Source: CAYVVT01 sp964454335 (GTDB lineage: Bacteria > Fidelibacterota > UBA8477 > JABMPR01). Taken from it: a stretch of DNA of 64,000 nucleotides. The notes below the pieces were generated by a model. That model saw only the letters and a list, made by a program, of their open reading frames with translations. It did no database searches and was not told where the DNA came from. The stretch is from contig CAYVVT010000014.1 of assembly GCA_964454335.1 (NCBI GenBank), positions 1 through 64,000 on the forward strand, read 5' to 3'. The position numbers and the translations under genes are program-made. How positions within the stretch are numbered: the stretch's first letter is position 1; each line of letters starts with the position of its first letter. Shown here piece after piece: positions 8,599 to 17,854 of this stretch.

Positions 8599-9786
8599 AT
8601 GACCGGCCGATCTATACAGCACACAATCCTTTTATATTTGATTCTTACGGTTTCAGCCTCGATCCTGGCAGGCCAGGAAAACACTGCCATACTCTTTTGT
8701 TCGGACCGTGATGGTGATAACGATATCTATATGATGGATCCAGATGGCTCTGGCGTGGAGATCCTCCTGGAGAACGATTCAGACGAATATGGTCTGGCGG
8801 TAGCACCTGATGGATCCCAGGTTGCCTTTGTGTCCGACATTGCCGGAAATGCGGACATCTACATTTTGGATCTCGAGAACGGATCCGTGGAATGCATCAT
8901 TGACAATCCTCAGGCCGATTTCATGCCCACCTGGTCTCCAGACGGAACGGTCCTGACCTTCGTTTCAGAAGCTGACGGAGATCGGGAGATCTATCATTAT
9001 TTCAACGACGATTCCATTCAACAACTGACTGACAATGATGTCCTGGACGATCTACCGGATTGGTCGCCGGATGGCTCCCAGATCCTTTTCTGTACTGATC
9101 GAACAGGTAGCACTGACATCTGGGTCATGGATGCCGATGGCGGAAATCCCGAGCCGGTTACCAGTGGCAGCGTTGGCGATTTCATGCCCGACTGGTCTCC
9201 AGACGGATCGCTCATCGTCTTTGAACGGTATATCGGCCCCTTCCTGGAACTATTTATCATGGATGCGAATGGAGGCAATATCGAGCAGTTGACCTTCCAG
9301 CGTAATGATTGTCACGAACCGGAGTGGTCAGCAGACGGTGATCTGATCCTCTTCGTCGCCCGTCCCCTGGGGAATTATGAGATCTTCACCATCGACCCGG
9401 ACAATCCCTCTACATCCACTGTGAATCTCACCAACAATCCGGCCATGGACTGGGCCCCTTCCTGGAGGAGTCCGGCGGCGGTGAATGTAGCTAAAGCCCA
9501 TCAACCTGCGGGTCTGGAACTGATCCGGGCGTTTCCCAACCCCTTCAACATGGAACTCACCATCCAGTTCAGGCTGGACCGCTCCACCCGATTGCGATTG
9601 AGTATCAGCGATATTTCTGGTCGGGAGGTACTCCTGTTGGGCGAACGATTTTTCAACGTGGGTGAGAATGAGTTGACCTGGTCCGGCCTCGGTAGCAGCG
9701 GGCACAGTGTTGATTCAGGTGTTTATTTCCTGCATCTGGCTGCTGATGATATGCGGCTCGCGACCAAACTCATACTGATGAAATAG
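8599..9786 (+). CDS. Secreted TolB-like PD40 beta-propeller with sorting tail
   Basis: A 395-residue exported propeller. A signal sequence (ILLYLILTVSASILAGQ) is followed by about six PD40/TolB-type repeats with the recurring WSPDG...ILF and DIYxMDxDG pattern, from about residue 30 to 290. The last 90 residues form a sorting-type domain beginning AFPNPFNMELTIQF and ending KLILMK, matching the tail of the metallo-hydrolase at 6340. Such propellers bind proteins or ligands, and no enzyme motif is visible. The start at 8599 has AAGGAG 6 bases upstream; an in-frame start at 8551 is weaker. Confidence 0.8.
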   Translation: MTGRSIQHTILLYLILTVSASILAGQENTAILFCSDRDGDNDIYMMDPDGSGVEILLENDSDEYGLAVAPDGSQVAFVSDIAGNADIYILDLENGSVECIIDNPQADFMPTWSPDGTVLTFVSEADGDREIYHYFNDDSIQQLTDNDVLDDLPDWSPDGSQILFCTDRTGSTDIWVMDADGGNPEPVTSGSVGDFMPDWSPDGSLIVFERYIGPFLELFIMDANGGNIEQLTFQRNDCHEPEWSADGDLILFVARPLGNYEIFTIDPDNPSTSTVNLTNNPAMDWAPSWRSPAAVNVAKAHQPAGLELIRAFPNPFNMELTIQFRLDRSTRLRLSISDISGREVLLLGERFFNVGENELTWSGLGSSGHSVDSGVYFLHLAADDMRLATKLILMK

Positions 9787-9839
9787 ACAAGTTTTCCGCT
9801 TACCGGCTCTGACAGTGATCCCCTTTCTGATCCTGAAAG

Positions 9840-12800
9840 TTATTCAGACTGCAGCGGCGCAGTGATATCGCGTTTGAAGCTGGATCTCAAGGCCAGCGCT
9901 ATCCAGAAGGAGCCGTTCACCAACATGACCCCTGCCAGGATCAGGACGAAGGTGAGGGCCTGCCCTGCATCCGCGTGAGTAAGCACCGGGAGGATCGAGA
10001 TGATGGCGGCCAGCGAACCGATGAACAGCCCCGGTAGCAGGTTCAGCAACTGTTCGCTGTAGATGATCCACCCGACTCGTTTCCGGGTGTAACCGACGGC
10101 CTGGAGTAATGCCAGTTCCCAGCGGCTTTCCAGCAAGGTTCTCAGAACAACGGCACCCAGACCAAAGGTTCCGATGAGCAATCCAAGACTTCCCAGCATC
10201 AGGAATATGGAGAGATAGGTGTTCTGTACGGCGCCGAATACCACCAGCCGTTCTCCGGTGCCTCCGATGAGAGGTCCCAGATCATGCAGGGAGATCTCGA
10301 GCTGGCGTGTGACCGCTGCGGGATCCGGAGTGTCCGCTAGAAAGACGCTGTATCCGTTCCGCGATGGGAAGTAGCGCTCAAAATCACGCTCAGCGATGAT
10401 CACATGTCCCTGGAAAACGGAATTTGCCAGTCCGCCCACCAGAACCATGGCCAGCCTGGCTCCTGCATCGTCCTCATAGAACAGGGTATCCCCCAGTCCC
10501 AGACCGAATCCCCACTGGATCACACTCATATCAGCTACGGCGGGAACAACACCATCTCCAAAATCCTGCTCCAGCACATCCCAACCGGAGGATCCAGGGA
10601 GATCCTCAAGCAGTCTGATAAAATTGAACCGGTCCTGAAGTAATGCCGGACTTACACCCAGGATCTGGGGCTGCTGTACCATATTCAGGTTCAGACAACT
10701 GCCATCGTCTCCTGATCTCTTTCTGAATTTCACAATCTCTGGGTCCAGCGGCGAACTAGCGGAAGCGGATCCTTGTCCAGCACGCATGGTCTGATCATCG
10801 AGTACCGGCAGCGTCGTTTCAATGAAAAGGTCGAATCCACCCGTCCCGGATCGCCTGTCCTGACTGTCCCGGGTGGGATCCTGGTGGTTCAACCCCACGG
10901 AAACGACGATGAAGATCCCCAGAACCAGGAGACTGATGGTGGCCAGGTTCCGGCCGGATCGTCTGCTCCAGTTCTGAAGAATGACAGATGATAGTCCGAA
11001 GCGGTCAACATTTGCCCTGTGCCTGATCTCATGCATGACAAATGTGCAGGCATACAGTCCCAGGAACAGCAACAGGATAGCAGCAGTGTAGAAAACGGCC
11101 AGACCTGCATGTCCATCTGCGTAGTGCTTCCACAGAAGGCTGAGGAGAGCAAGGGTGACAAGGATGAGGACAGCAATGTGCTTCCCTCTGCGCCGGCCCC
11201 AGCCAGCAGGATCCCGGATACTGGCTGTCTCTGCCAGACTCAAATGCTGTCTGGACTGCCGGCGGATCACGATCCAGATGGTGACAAATGAGAGCAGAAA
11301 TCCCGCAATCACGCCGATAGCGATGTTCGCTGCGTTGACCTGCAGGGTGAAATCTGAGAATCCCACCGCATCGCGCCAGAATGAACCCAGGCCATACAGG
11401 ATGAAGCGGGAGTACTGGATGCCGATCACGGCTCCCAGCACGCCTCCCAGGAGAGATAATGTGAGTCCCTCTGCCAGACGCAGGTTCCGGATCTGAGTGG
11501 GCAGAAAGCCCAGAGCCTGCAACTGTCCCGTTTCATCCCTGCGTTGATCAGTATTGAAGATAAACAGCAGGGTTGTGAGCAGGCCTGCTGCCACGATGAT
11601 GAAGAAACTGAGCCCGATGAACAACTGGCCGAAATCGACGCTGGCCTCACTGGCTGAAACCGCGTTCTGCAGTACAGGTTCAAAAGTCAGCCCCCACGAG
11701 CCTTCTGTCAGAGCAGCATTGATCTCATCATGGAGCTGCGGCCAACGCGGCGCTGGATCATTGAAGCGGATGGCAGTGAGTTCACCATACTTGTTGCTCC
11801 AGAGCTCCTGAGCGGTAGCCAGGGCGATGAATGCTTTGGGAGTCCCCCGGTATAGGTCCCAATAGGTCTCATCCTGATCCCGGATGGAAGCCAGATCGAT
11901 GGGTATGCCGGGATGCCATTCCATACAGCTTTCAGCATCAGCCAGACCCGGAAAGGCAGGCATGAGGTGTGGATCAGCAGCAGCACCTGCAATTGGAACG
12001 ATCTGTTTCAACAGAAAGGCGTGTTCACGCTGGACCAGTTCATTCCGAGCATCAAGCGCGTAATACGATAAGCGGACACTGTCCCCGGGAATGACCCGGA
12101 GCTCCTGCGCGGTCCAGTCGTTCAGAACGATCTCGTCACCTTCCAGGACAAGGGTGTCCAGCCTGGACATACCTGCAACGAATGAGTATGGGACTTTGAG
12201 GTCATGCCCGCTTATCTCATTGACAAAATAGCTCAAGACCTTTTCTGACACGCTGGACACCTCGGACATAGCCCGTGAGATCCGGTGATTGAGAAAGATC
12301 TGGTCACTGATCAACTCAATACGCCCCAGTTCCGGGAGTTCTCTGAGTGAGAGGTTCAGATCTTCCGGTGCCAGGACCTCTTTCAGGCTTCTGTTCAATT
12401 GTTCGGTGGACAGCCCGTCCCGGGATTGACAGATGATCGTATTGATCCTGGCGGCACTTCCAGTCTTTCCGGCCAGCAGCTCCCGGTCCATGAATATGTT
12501 GTTGGGTACAAACTGGTTCGATCGCAGGCTGAAGCGGCCCAGTTGATCATCCTCCAGTACCGCAGCCACCTCAACTGCCATCTGGATGGAACGGTTGGCC
12601 TTGCTTACCACCGGGGATTCCAGGGGCAGGATGGCGTTATTCTCAACACTGAGGATCAACTCATGGTCGATTTCAAGTTCAAGCAGATCAGCCACCCTGC
12701 GGCTTACAGCAATCCGATTACCGCTGATATCGGCAGGGAAACCAATTCCTGGGGCAAAGGAGTGAAAGTGCTCATCGATCCCCCAGACCTGGACCTGATT

Positions 12801-13109
12801 GAGCCGTTGCTGGGCGTGGGTCTGCAAGCTACCTGAAAGATGCAGCAGGCCTGAACTTGTAACAGAGCCGTTCCGGGCTACCAGGGTGGCCAGCTCAGAA
12901 CGAAAGGTGCCATGATCCGATACAAGGGCATGGTGCGTTTTCCCAAGTCGTTTCATGGAAAGATTCAGAAGGCTGGTCCTCACGGAATCGCCTGCGATGA
13001 GGGCGCCTACCAATACCGCAGTGGCGATTACCGCACCGGTAATGACGCCCAGATTGGTCCGCCAGTAATGCCTGAGACTGCTGAGAAGGTATGGGAAGAA
13101 GCGTCCCAT
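9840..13109 (-). CDS. ABC transporter permease, FtsX/MacB-like, double length
   Basis: A 1089-residue inner-membrane permease. One transmembrane helix near residues 20-42 is followed by a large extracytoplasmic region. A group of helices around 500-700 contains the FtsX core (LGFLPTQIRNLRLAEGLTL), a second soluble region follows, and another FtsX-type helix group closes the protein (LQAVGYTRKRVGWIIYSEQLLN). The order is that of the duplicated-FtsX families that work with LolD-like ATPases in lipoprotein or envelope substrate extrusion rather than import. The start lies 5 bp after the stop of the ATPase gene, so the two form one operon. The substrate is unknown. Confidence 0.85.
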   Translation of the reverse strand: MGRFFPYLLSSLRHYWRTNLGVITGAVIATAVLVGALIAGDSVRTSLLNLSMKRLGKTHHALVSDHGTFRSELATLVARNGSVTSSGLLHLSGSLQTHAQQRLNQVQVWGIDEHFHSFAPGIGFPADISGNRIAVSRRVADLLELEIDHELILSVENNAILPLESPVVSKANRSIQMAVEVAAVLEDDQLGRFSLRSNQFVPNNIFMDRELLAGKTGSAARINTIICQSRDGLSTEQLNRSLKEVLAPEDLNLSLRELPELGRIELISDQIFLNHRISRAMSEVSSVSEKVLSYFVNEISGHDLKVPYSFVAGMSRLDTLVLEGDEIVLNDWTAQELRVIPGDSVRLSYYALDARNELVQREHAFLLKQIVPIAGAAADPHLMPAFPGLADAESCMEWHPGIPIDLASIRDQDETYWDLYRGTPKAFIALATAQELWSNKYGELTAIRFNDPAPRWPQLHDEINAALTEGSWGLTFEPVLQNAVSASEASVDFGQLFIGLSFFIIVAAGLLTTLLFIFNTDQRRDETGQLQALGFLPTQIRNLRLAEGLTLSLLGGVLGAVIGIQYSRFILYGLGSFWRDAVGFSDFTLQVNAANIAIGVIAGFLLSFVTIWIVIRRQSRQHLSLAETASIRDPAGWGRRRGKHIAVLILVTLALLSLLWKHYADGHAGLAVFYTAAILLLFLGLYACTFVMHEIRHRANVDRFGLSSVILQNWSRRSGRNLATISLLVLGIFIVVSVGLNHQDPTRDSQDRRSGTGGFDLFIETTLPVLDDQTMRAGQGSASASSPLDPEIVKFRKRSGDDGSCLNLNMVQQPQILGVSPALLQDRFNFIRLLEDLPGSSGWDVLEQDFGDGVVPAVADMSVIQWGFGLGLGDTLFYEDDAGARLAMVLVGGLANSVFQGHVIIAERDFERYFPSRNGYSVFLADTPDPAAVTRQLEISLHDLGPLIGGTGERLVVFGAVQNTYLSIFLMLGSLGLLIGTFGLGAVVLRTLLESRWELALLQAVGYTRKRVGWIIYSEQLLNLLPGLFIGSLAAIISILPVLTHADAGQALTFVLILAGVMLVNGSFWIALALRSSFKRDITAPLQSE

Positions 13110-13114
13110 GAGGA

Positions 13115-13789
13115 TCAGATCCGATTCAGTCTTCCGTTTGTCAGGAGATGTTTGACCTTGATCTGTTCTGCCAGTTCTACTGAATGGGTAACCACGATCA
13201 AAGCCACGGCCTCCTCATGGTTCAGCTCCAGGAGTAAATCCATAAGGGCCCCTGCTGTTTTCTGATCAAGAGAGCCCGTGGGCTCATCCGCCAGCAGGAG
13301 TTTCGGAGTGTTGATCAGGGCCCTGACCACTGCAGCACGCTGACATTCGCCACCGGACAACTGACCGGGACGATGATCCTTGCGCTGCAGAAGGTCAACA
13401 CGGGTGAGCAGCTTGATGGCCCGTTCCCTCAATGCTGCGGCATGTTCCTTTTCATAAAATGCCAATGCAGGCATAAGGACGTTCTCCAGCAGGGTCAATT
13501 GGGGCAGCAGGAAATGCTGTTGAAAGACGAATCCGATCTCCTGGTTCCGGTAATAGGCCAGTTCCCGGGAGTTCAGATCATTGAGATCACGACCATTGAA
13601 CAGGACCCTACCACTGTCCGCTTCCGTAAGGGCGCCCATAACATTCAGCAGGGTGCTCTTCCCGGAGCCTGAAGGTCCCATGATGGCGGCCACCTGGCCG
13701 TTATCTATCTCAAGATCCACTCCTTCAAGCACAGGTACCGGGACCTGTGTCGCATATGTCTTACTGACATTCTCAAGTTGTAATAGCAT
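13115..13789 (-). CDS. ABC transporter ATP-binding protein, LolD/MacB type
   Basis: A 224-residue ATPase with Walker A GPSGSGKST near residue 38, a Q-loop, the signature LSGGE near 143, Walker B LLLADEPTGSLD near 162-173 and the H-loop VVTHS near 200. Its length and sequence fit the LolD/FtsE/MacB-like subgroup. It powers the FtsX-type permease encoded 5 bp downstream. The start codon overlaps the end of the upstream glycosyltransferase gene by 17 bp, so the three genes are probably co-transcribed. Confidence 0.9.
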   Translation of the reverse strand: MLLQLENVSKTYATQVPVPVLEGVDLEIDNGQVAAIMGPSGSGKSTLLNVMGALTEADSGRVLFNGRDLNDLNSRELAYYRNQEIGFVFQQHFLLPQLTLLENVLMPALAFYEKEHAAALRERAIKLLTRVDLLQRKDHRPGQLSGGECQRAAVVRALINTPKLLLADEPTGSLDQKTAGALMDLLLELNHEEAVALIVVTHSVELAEQIKVKHLLTNGRLNRI

Positions 13790-15065
13790 CTTCGAACACC
13801 TTCAGGATACGATTGGCCATGCCTGTGCTGTTGAAATATGAAAATACCTTCTGTTGACCCTGCTTGCCAAGCCTGTCGAGCTGGGCTGTGTCACTGAGCA
13901 GACCGGCCAGTGATTCTGCAAGCTGCTCGGGTGTGTTCGGCTCAAAACACAATCCCCCGCCGGTGAGCTCCACCACCTCAGGGAAGGCGCCGATCTTTGG
14001 CTGTACGATGGGAACGCCGTGGGCCAATGCTTCAAGGAGAAAGATACCAAAGGCTTCATGCTTCTGCATGGGAACGCTGAGGACCGTGATGGACCTGAGG
14101 AATTCGATCCGGTTCTCGGCGTCAAAATCCTCCAGGAAATCCACCTGCCCTGCCAATCCGCTTTTCTCCAGTTTGCGCTCGAGAGCCTGCATGAAACCCC
14201 TGTCATCACTGGTGACACCACCGATGGCCTTCAATCTGAGCTCACTGAATCGCGGATCCTTGCGCAGAATAATGAATGCGTCAACCAGGGTACCCAGACC
14301 CAGGGACTCAGTCATTCTCGACAGATATCCAATGACCGGCGTGGCCGGCTTCGCTTCGTCTGCTTCAAATCCATCCAGGTCAATACCCAGGTGTACCGTG
14401 GAGAGTTTCTCTGGCGGGATGTGCATCAGCTTCTGGATCTTCCGATTGTAGTAATCACTCACGGGGACGAAAGTGTCTACATAATCGGCATTCACCTCCA
14501 TGATCTGCCAGATCTTCTCCAGAGCTCCCGGCTCCATGTCCTCCAGCCAGATGTCCTCATCCTCCAGAGCGCACACCACGGGCAGATCTAATTCCGTTTT
14601 CAGACTTTTGGCCAACCCCAGCAGCAGGGCATTGGCCAGGTAGATGACATCCGGTCTGATCTCATCCCGGATCCAATCCACCAGATGTCTGATCTCATGG
14701 GCTTGGTGCCCCTCTTCACCCCGGAGCATGGACAGTGTCATCTCCTCCAGGCCGGCAGCACGCGTGGAATCGGCCTTGTGGGCGGCAAACTTCAACAAAG
14801 GACGTGAATTTACCATACGGTTGATCCAGGTCGGGAGATAGGCGAAGGGTGGGAACTTCTCGATGAGATAGGTACTGATGGCCCCAAAGAACAGGGGGCT
14901 ATGGCTGCCTACCTCACCCTCCGCAAATGACAGAGGCAGATAGAGCGGGATCATGGTTACCTCGTGCCCCAGTTGACGCAGTGCCCTTACAAGGCTGCCG
15001 TCGCGAACACAGTTCACGCAGTAGAAACTGCCGCCGGTGCCGGGTATGATCTGCGCGATCTTCAT
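13773..15065 (-). CDS. Glycosyltransferase family 4
   Basis: A 430-residue GT-B glycosyltransferase. The N-terminal acceptor half opens with IAQIIPGTGGSFYCVNCVRDGSLV, an opening with GG and Cys residues typical of a GT4 subgroup. The C-terminal donor half has VIGYLSRM near 245 and the conserved EAFGIFLLEA with its E-x7-E pair near 340. A retaining transfer of a sugar from a nucleotide-sugar donor is expected, with the acceptor unknown. Its 17-bp overlap with the ABC ATPase gene suggests that the sugar product and the exporter are connected, but this is inference. Confidence 0.8.
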   Translation of the reverse strand: MKIAQIIPGTGGSFYCVNCVRDGSLVRALRQLGHEVTMIPLYLPLSFAEGEVGSHSPLFFGAISTYLIEKFPPFAYLPTWINRMVNSRPLLKFAAHKADSTRAAGLEEMTLSMLRGEEGHQAHEIRHLVDWIRDEIRPDVIYLANALLLGLAKSLKTELDLPVVCALEDEDIWLEDMEPGALEKIWQIMEVNADYVDTFVPVSDYYNRKIQKLMHIPPEKLSTVHLGIDLDGFEADEAKPATPVIGYLSRMTESLGLGTLVDAFIILRKDPRFSELRLKAIGGVTSDDRGFMQALERKLEKSGLAGQVDFLEDFDAENRIEFLRSITVLSVPMQKHEAFGIFLLEALAHGVPIVQPKIGAFPEVVELTGGGLCFEPNTPEQLAESLAGLLSDTAQLDRLGKQGQQKVFSYFNSTGMANRILKVFEDAITT

Positions 15066-15108
15066 CGCAGGGTCTCCGTACGGGATGAACCAACCTGCAT
15101 ATGAATCC

Positions 15109-16257
15109 CTAACCGTCAGCCCTGAAACAGTAGAGGATCCCAGCCTGGGAACCGATGAGGATCTTATCCGTCAACACCGCCGGTGATGAGCTCAGGGGGC
15201 TGCCGCAGTCATAGGACCAGAGCGGTTCTCCGGTGGCCGTATCCAGAATATACAGCGAGCCATCCATGGAGGCGATGAGCACCCGTCCGCCACTGACAAC
15301 GGGTGAACTATCAAGGGGTCCCTGGCTCAGGAAGCGCCATACCAGGCGGCCTGTATTCTTGTTCAGGCAGTACAGGTGCCAATCCCGGGAACCGATGAAA
15401 AGTTTGGATGGGCCCATTGCTGGTGAGGAAACGATTGGAGCGGCATTTTCCTCGTACTTGAAGTCCCACTTTACTTCCCCAGAGTTACTGTCGATGCAGT
15501 ACACCTGGCCATCGTAATTCCCTACATAGATGCGATCATCCTCCAGCGCCGGTGAGCCGGCAATGTAGATCTCGAGATTGCAACTGCTGATCATATCGCT
15601 GCGGGTACCGGAGATGGTGTGCACGATGGCGTCACAGCCACCGAAGACGATCCTTTCACCCGAAACCGCAGGTGTACCGTTGATATAATGGGTGGTCTCA
15701 TAGCTCCACTGCTCTGCTCCATCAGCGCTGCTCAGGCAGTACAGTTTGTTGTCATAGCTGCCGAAGACGATCCTGGACCCGAGTGTTGACAGCAGATTGG
15801 CGGAACCAACGATCTTCCCCTCGGTGGCAAACTGCCATTTCAACTCGCCGGTCCCGGCGTCGATGGCGTACATGATCCCTTCCAGGGAGCCGATGAAAAT
15901 CCGATCATCCTGGATCAGGGGTGATGCTTCGAAAGGATACTCGCTCTCAAAGATCCAGATGGATCCGCCGGTCTCGAGATCGAGGGCATGTAGTCGGCCA
16001 TCGGTGACGGCCATAAACACTTTTCCTTCACTTACCACCGGAGAGGATCTGATATCTTCCTGGGCATTGAAGGTCCAGGCCAGAGAATAGCTTTCGGCCA
16101 GGGGATGTGCTGACCTACCGGTCAGCTGGGGATCACCACGATGGATTGGCCAGTCACGCTTACCTTGCCCCATGGTGGCCGTTGCGGTCAACACCAGGCT
16201 GACTACAAATAAAACGACGCTGTTGACAGACCTCTTGTTCAACGGTTCAACCTTCAT
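15109..16257 (-). CDS. Secreted PQQ-type beta-propeller protein
   Basis: A 382-residue propeller. The signal sequence (VVLFVVSLVLTATATMGQ) is followed by DWPIHRGDPQLTG and repeated units of the form SSPVVSEGKVFMAVTDGRLHALDLETG, about seven in all, which build an eight-bladed PQQ-like wheel. PQQ ligands and the catalytic Asp of true quinoprotein dehydrogenases are not evident, so a scaffold or binding role in the periplasm is more likely. ATG at 16257 overlaps the last 11 bases of the FAD oxidoreductase gene, so it is the final gene of the electron-transfer cluster. An earlier in-frame start at 16290 would add a long overlap. Confidence 0.8.
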   Translation of the reverse strand: MKVEPLNKRSVNSVVLFVVSLVLTATATMGQGKRDWPIHRGDPQLTGRSAHPLAESYSLAWTFNAQEDIRSSPVVSEGKVFMAVTDGRLHALDLETGGSIWIFESEYPFEASPLIQDDRIFIGSLEGIMYAIDAGTGELKWQFATEGKIVGSANLLSTLGSRIVFGSYDNKLYCLSSADGAEQWSYETTHYINGTPAVSGERIVFGGCDAIVHTISGTRSDMISSCNLEIYIAGSPALEDDRIYVGNYDGQVYCIDSNSGEVKWDFKYEENAAPIVSSPAMGPSKLFIGSRDWHLYCLNKNTGRLVWRFLSQGPLDSSPVVSGGRVLIASMDGSLYILDTATGEPLWSYDCGSPLSSSPAVLTDKILIGSQAGILYCFRADG

Positions 16258-17854
16258 CTTCGGTAGCGGTGTTCTTAAGGAACTCTTCAATGGGTCCCAG
16301 GTTCTCCTGGGTGGCCAAAGCCCCGCTGGGGCAGGCGTCCACGCATTCAGCAGCGCTTTTCTTCAATGCCGCCGTCAGGGATCCATTGTGGGGGATACCC
16401 ACCCTGACATCAAAACCACGACCGACGAAAGTTAAACCAAGATCCTCGCCCCGGGCCCTGGTGATCTTCACACAGAGGCCGCATTTGATGCATTTCCCGG
16501 GTTCAAAGACCACCCAGGGATGTGATGTATCACGAACGATGGCCGCTCGCTGGGAGTACTTGTATTTCTGCAGATCGGCCACATAGGTATCTGCCAGGGA
16601 CCGCAATTGACAGCTGTCCGCTGAACGGCAGCCGCATTGCAGACATACGCTGCTCAGACTGGTGGCTTCCTCCGCACTGAGCGTATCGGAATTTCCAATG
16701 TCGGTTTGTAGACCTCGCGGGGACGCTCCCCTGAGGAATTCGTCGATCTCCTCGCTCTCAACCTTCCCCAGACGGGAACGAACCCGTGGAGCGGTCTGGG
16801 TGACAGCACCGGTGGACAGATACTCATCGATGGATGCAGAAATATTCTTCCCGTCGGCGACTGAACGCACGGGGATCTGATCCGGCCGGACACATTGTCC
16901 CCCGGCGAATACACCGGGAATTTCGATTTCGTAAGTGACCGTATTGATCTTCAGCCCTCTTTTTGTTCTGGTCAGCCCCGCAAATTCATCGTCTGCTTCC
17001 AACGATCCTGCAGCTACCGCCACTGCATCAAAATCAGCACGGATTTCATCAAAATCGAGATCCTTGCCCACTTCCCGGTCCTGCACAAACTCCACCCCCA
17101 TGTTGGCGATCACCTCCACCTCAGCCATGAGGACCTCTCGGGACAGGCCACCCGGACCGATACTGTCGTGTAGTGAACCTCCCGCTTCGGGATTCCTGTC
17201 ATACACGGTACATGAATGTCCTGACAACCGGGTATAGAAGGCGACTGCCAAGCCTGTTGCACCGGCTCCGATGATAGCAATCCGTTTACCGCTGAGGGGT
17301 TTCGCCGGTGGCAGCAGGTTATCGGTACGGGCCAGATCTTCCAGGGCCACGCTCTTCTTCAGCAGGCAGATGGAGGCCGACTCATCCACGAATCTACGGC
17401 GGCAGGCATTCTCGCAGGGAGCCGTACAGATATAACCCAGCACGGCCGGTAGAGCGATGTCCTCACGGATGGTGACGATGGCGGCGTCCAGGTCATTGGC
17501 CTCGATCTGTTTCATCATCCGGGGAACCTGTAAATGAGCTGGACAGGCGAGTTCACAGGGCGCCACACATTCGCCCACGTGCTCACTGAACAGTAGTTCC
17601 AGGGTGGTCTTGCGGAAATCTTTCACTGCTTGATTATCAGTTTCGACGACCATGCCCTCTGCAGCCCGGGTGGAACAGGCCGGCAGCATTCCGTCATCCG
17701 CCTGTACCGTACAGATCATGCAGGAGGTCGTATGTTCGAATTCCGGCATATGACACATGGTGGGAATGTGGATACTCAGCAGGCGAGCTGCCTGCAATAT
17801 GGTGGAACCCGGCTGTACCTGAATGTCCCGGCTATCTATCTTGAGTTTGATCAC
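16247..17854 (-). CDS. FAD oxidoreductase (GltD/NfnB-like) fused to [2Fe-2S] and [4Fe-4S] ferredoxin domains
   Basis: A 535-residue flavoprotein that probably passes electrons between NAD(P)H and ferredoxin-type carriers. Domains in order: a plant-type [2Fe-2S] domain (Cys in MCHMPEF, SCMICTV and LPACST, residues about 34-61); a GltD-like cysteine region (ECVAPCELACPAH and CTAPCENACRR, about 115-150); an FAD-binding Rossmann fold (IAIIGAGATGLAVAFYTRL near 192) closing with VFAGGQCVRPDQIPVRSVADG; a CLQCGC motif; and a final cluster region with CIKCGLCVK and CVDACPSGALA. The fusion resembles subunits of NAD-linked hydrogenase or formate dehydrogenase and electron-bifurcating complexes. Its start overlaps the stop of the NuoEF gene by 4 bp, which implies translational coupling. 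Confidence 0.85.
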   Translation of the reverse strand: MIKLKIDSRDIQVQPGSTILQAARLLSIHIPTMCHMPEFEHTTSCMICTVQADDGMLPACSTRAAEGMVVETDNQAVKDFRKTTLELLFSEHVGECVAPCELACPAHLQVPRMMKQIEANDLDAAIVTIREDIALPAVLGYICTAPCENACRRRFVDESASICLLKKSVALEDLARTDNLLPPAKPLSGKRIAIIGAGATGLAVAFYTRLSGHSCTVYDRNPEAGGSLHDSIGPGGLSREVLMAEVEVIANMGVEFVQDREVGKDLDFDEIRADFDAVAVAAGSLEADDEFAGLTRTKRGLKINTVTYEIEIPGVFAGGQCVRPDQIPVRSVADGKNISASIDEYLSTGAVTQTAPRVRSRLGKVESEEIDEFLRGASPRGLQTDIGNSDTLSAEEATSLSSVCLQCGCRSADSCQLRSLADTYVADLQKYKYSQRAAIVRDTSHPWVVFEPGKCIKCGLCVKITRARGEDLGLTFVGRGFDVRVGIPHNGSLTAALKKSAAECVDACPSGALATQENLGPIEEFLKNTATEDEG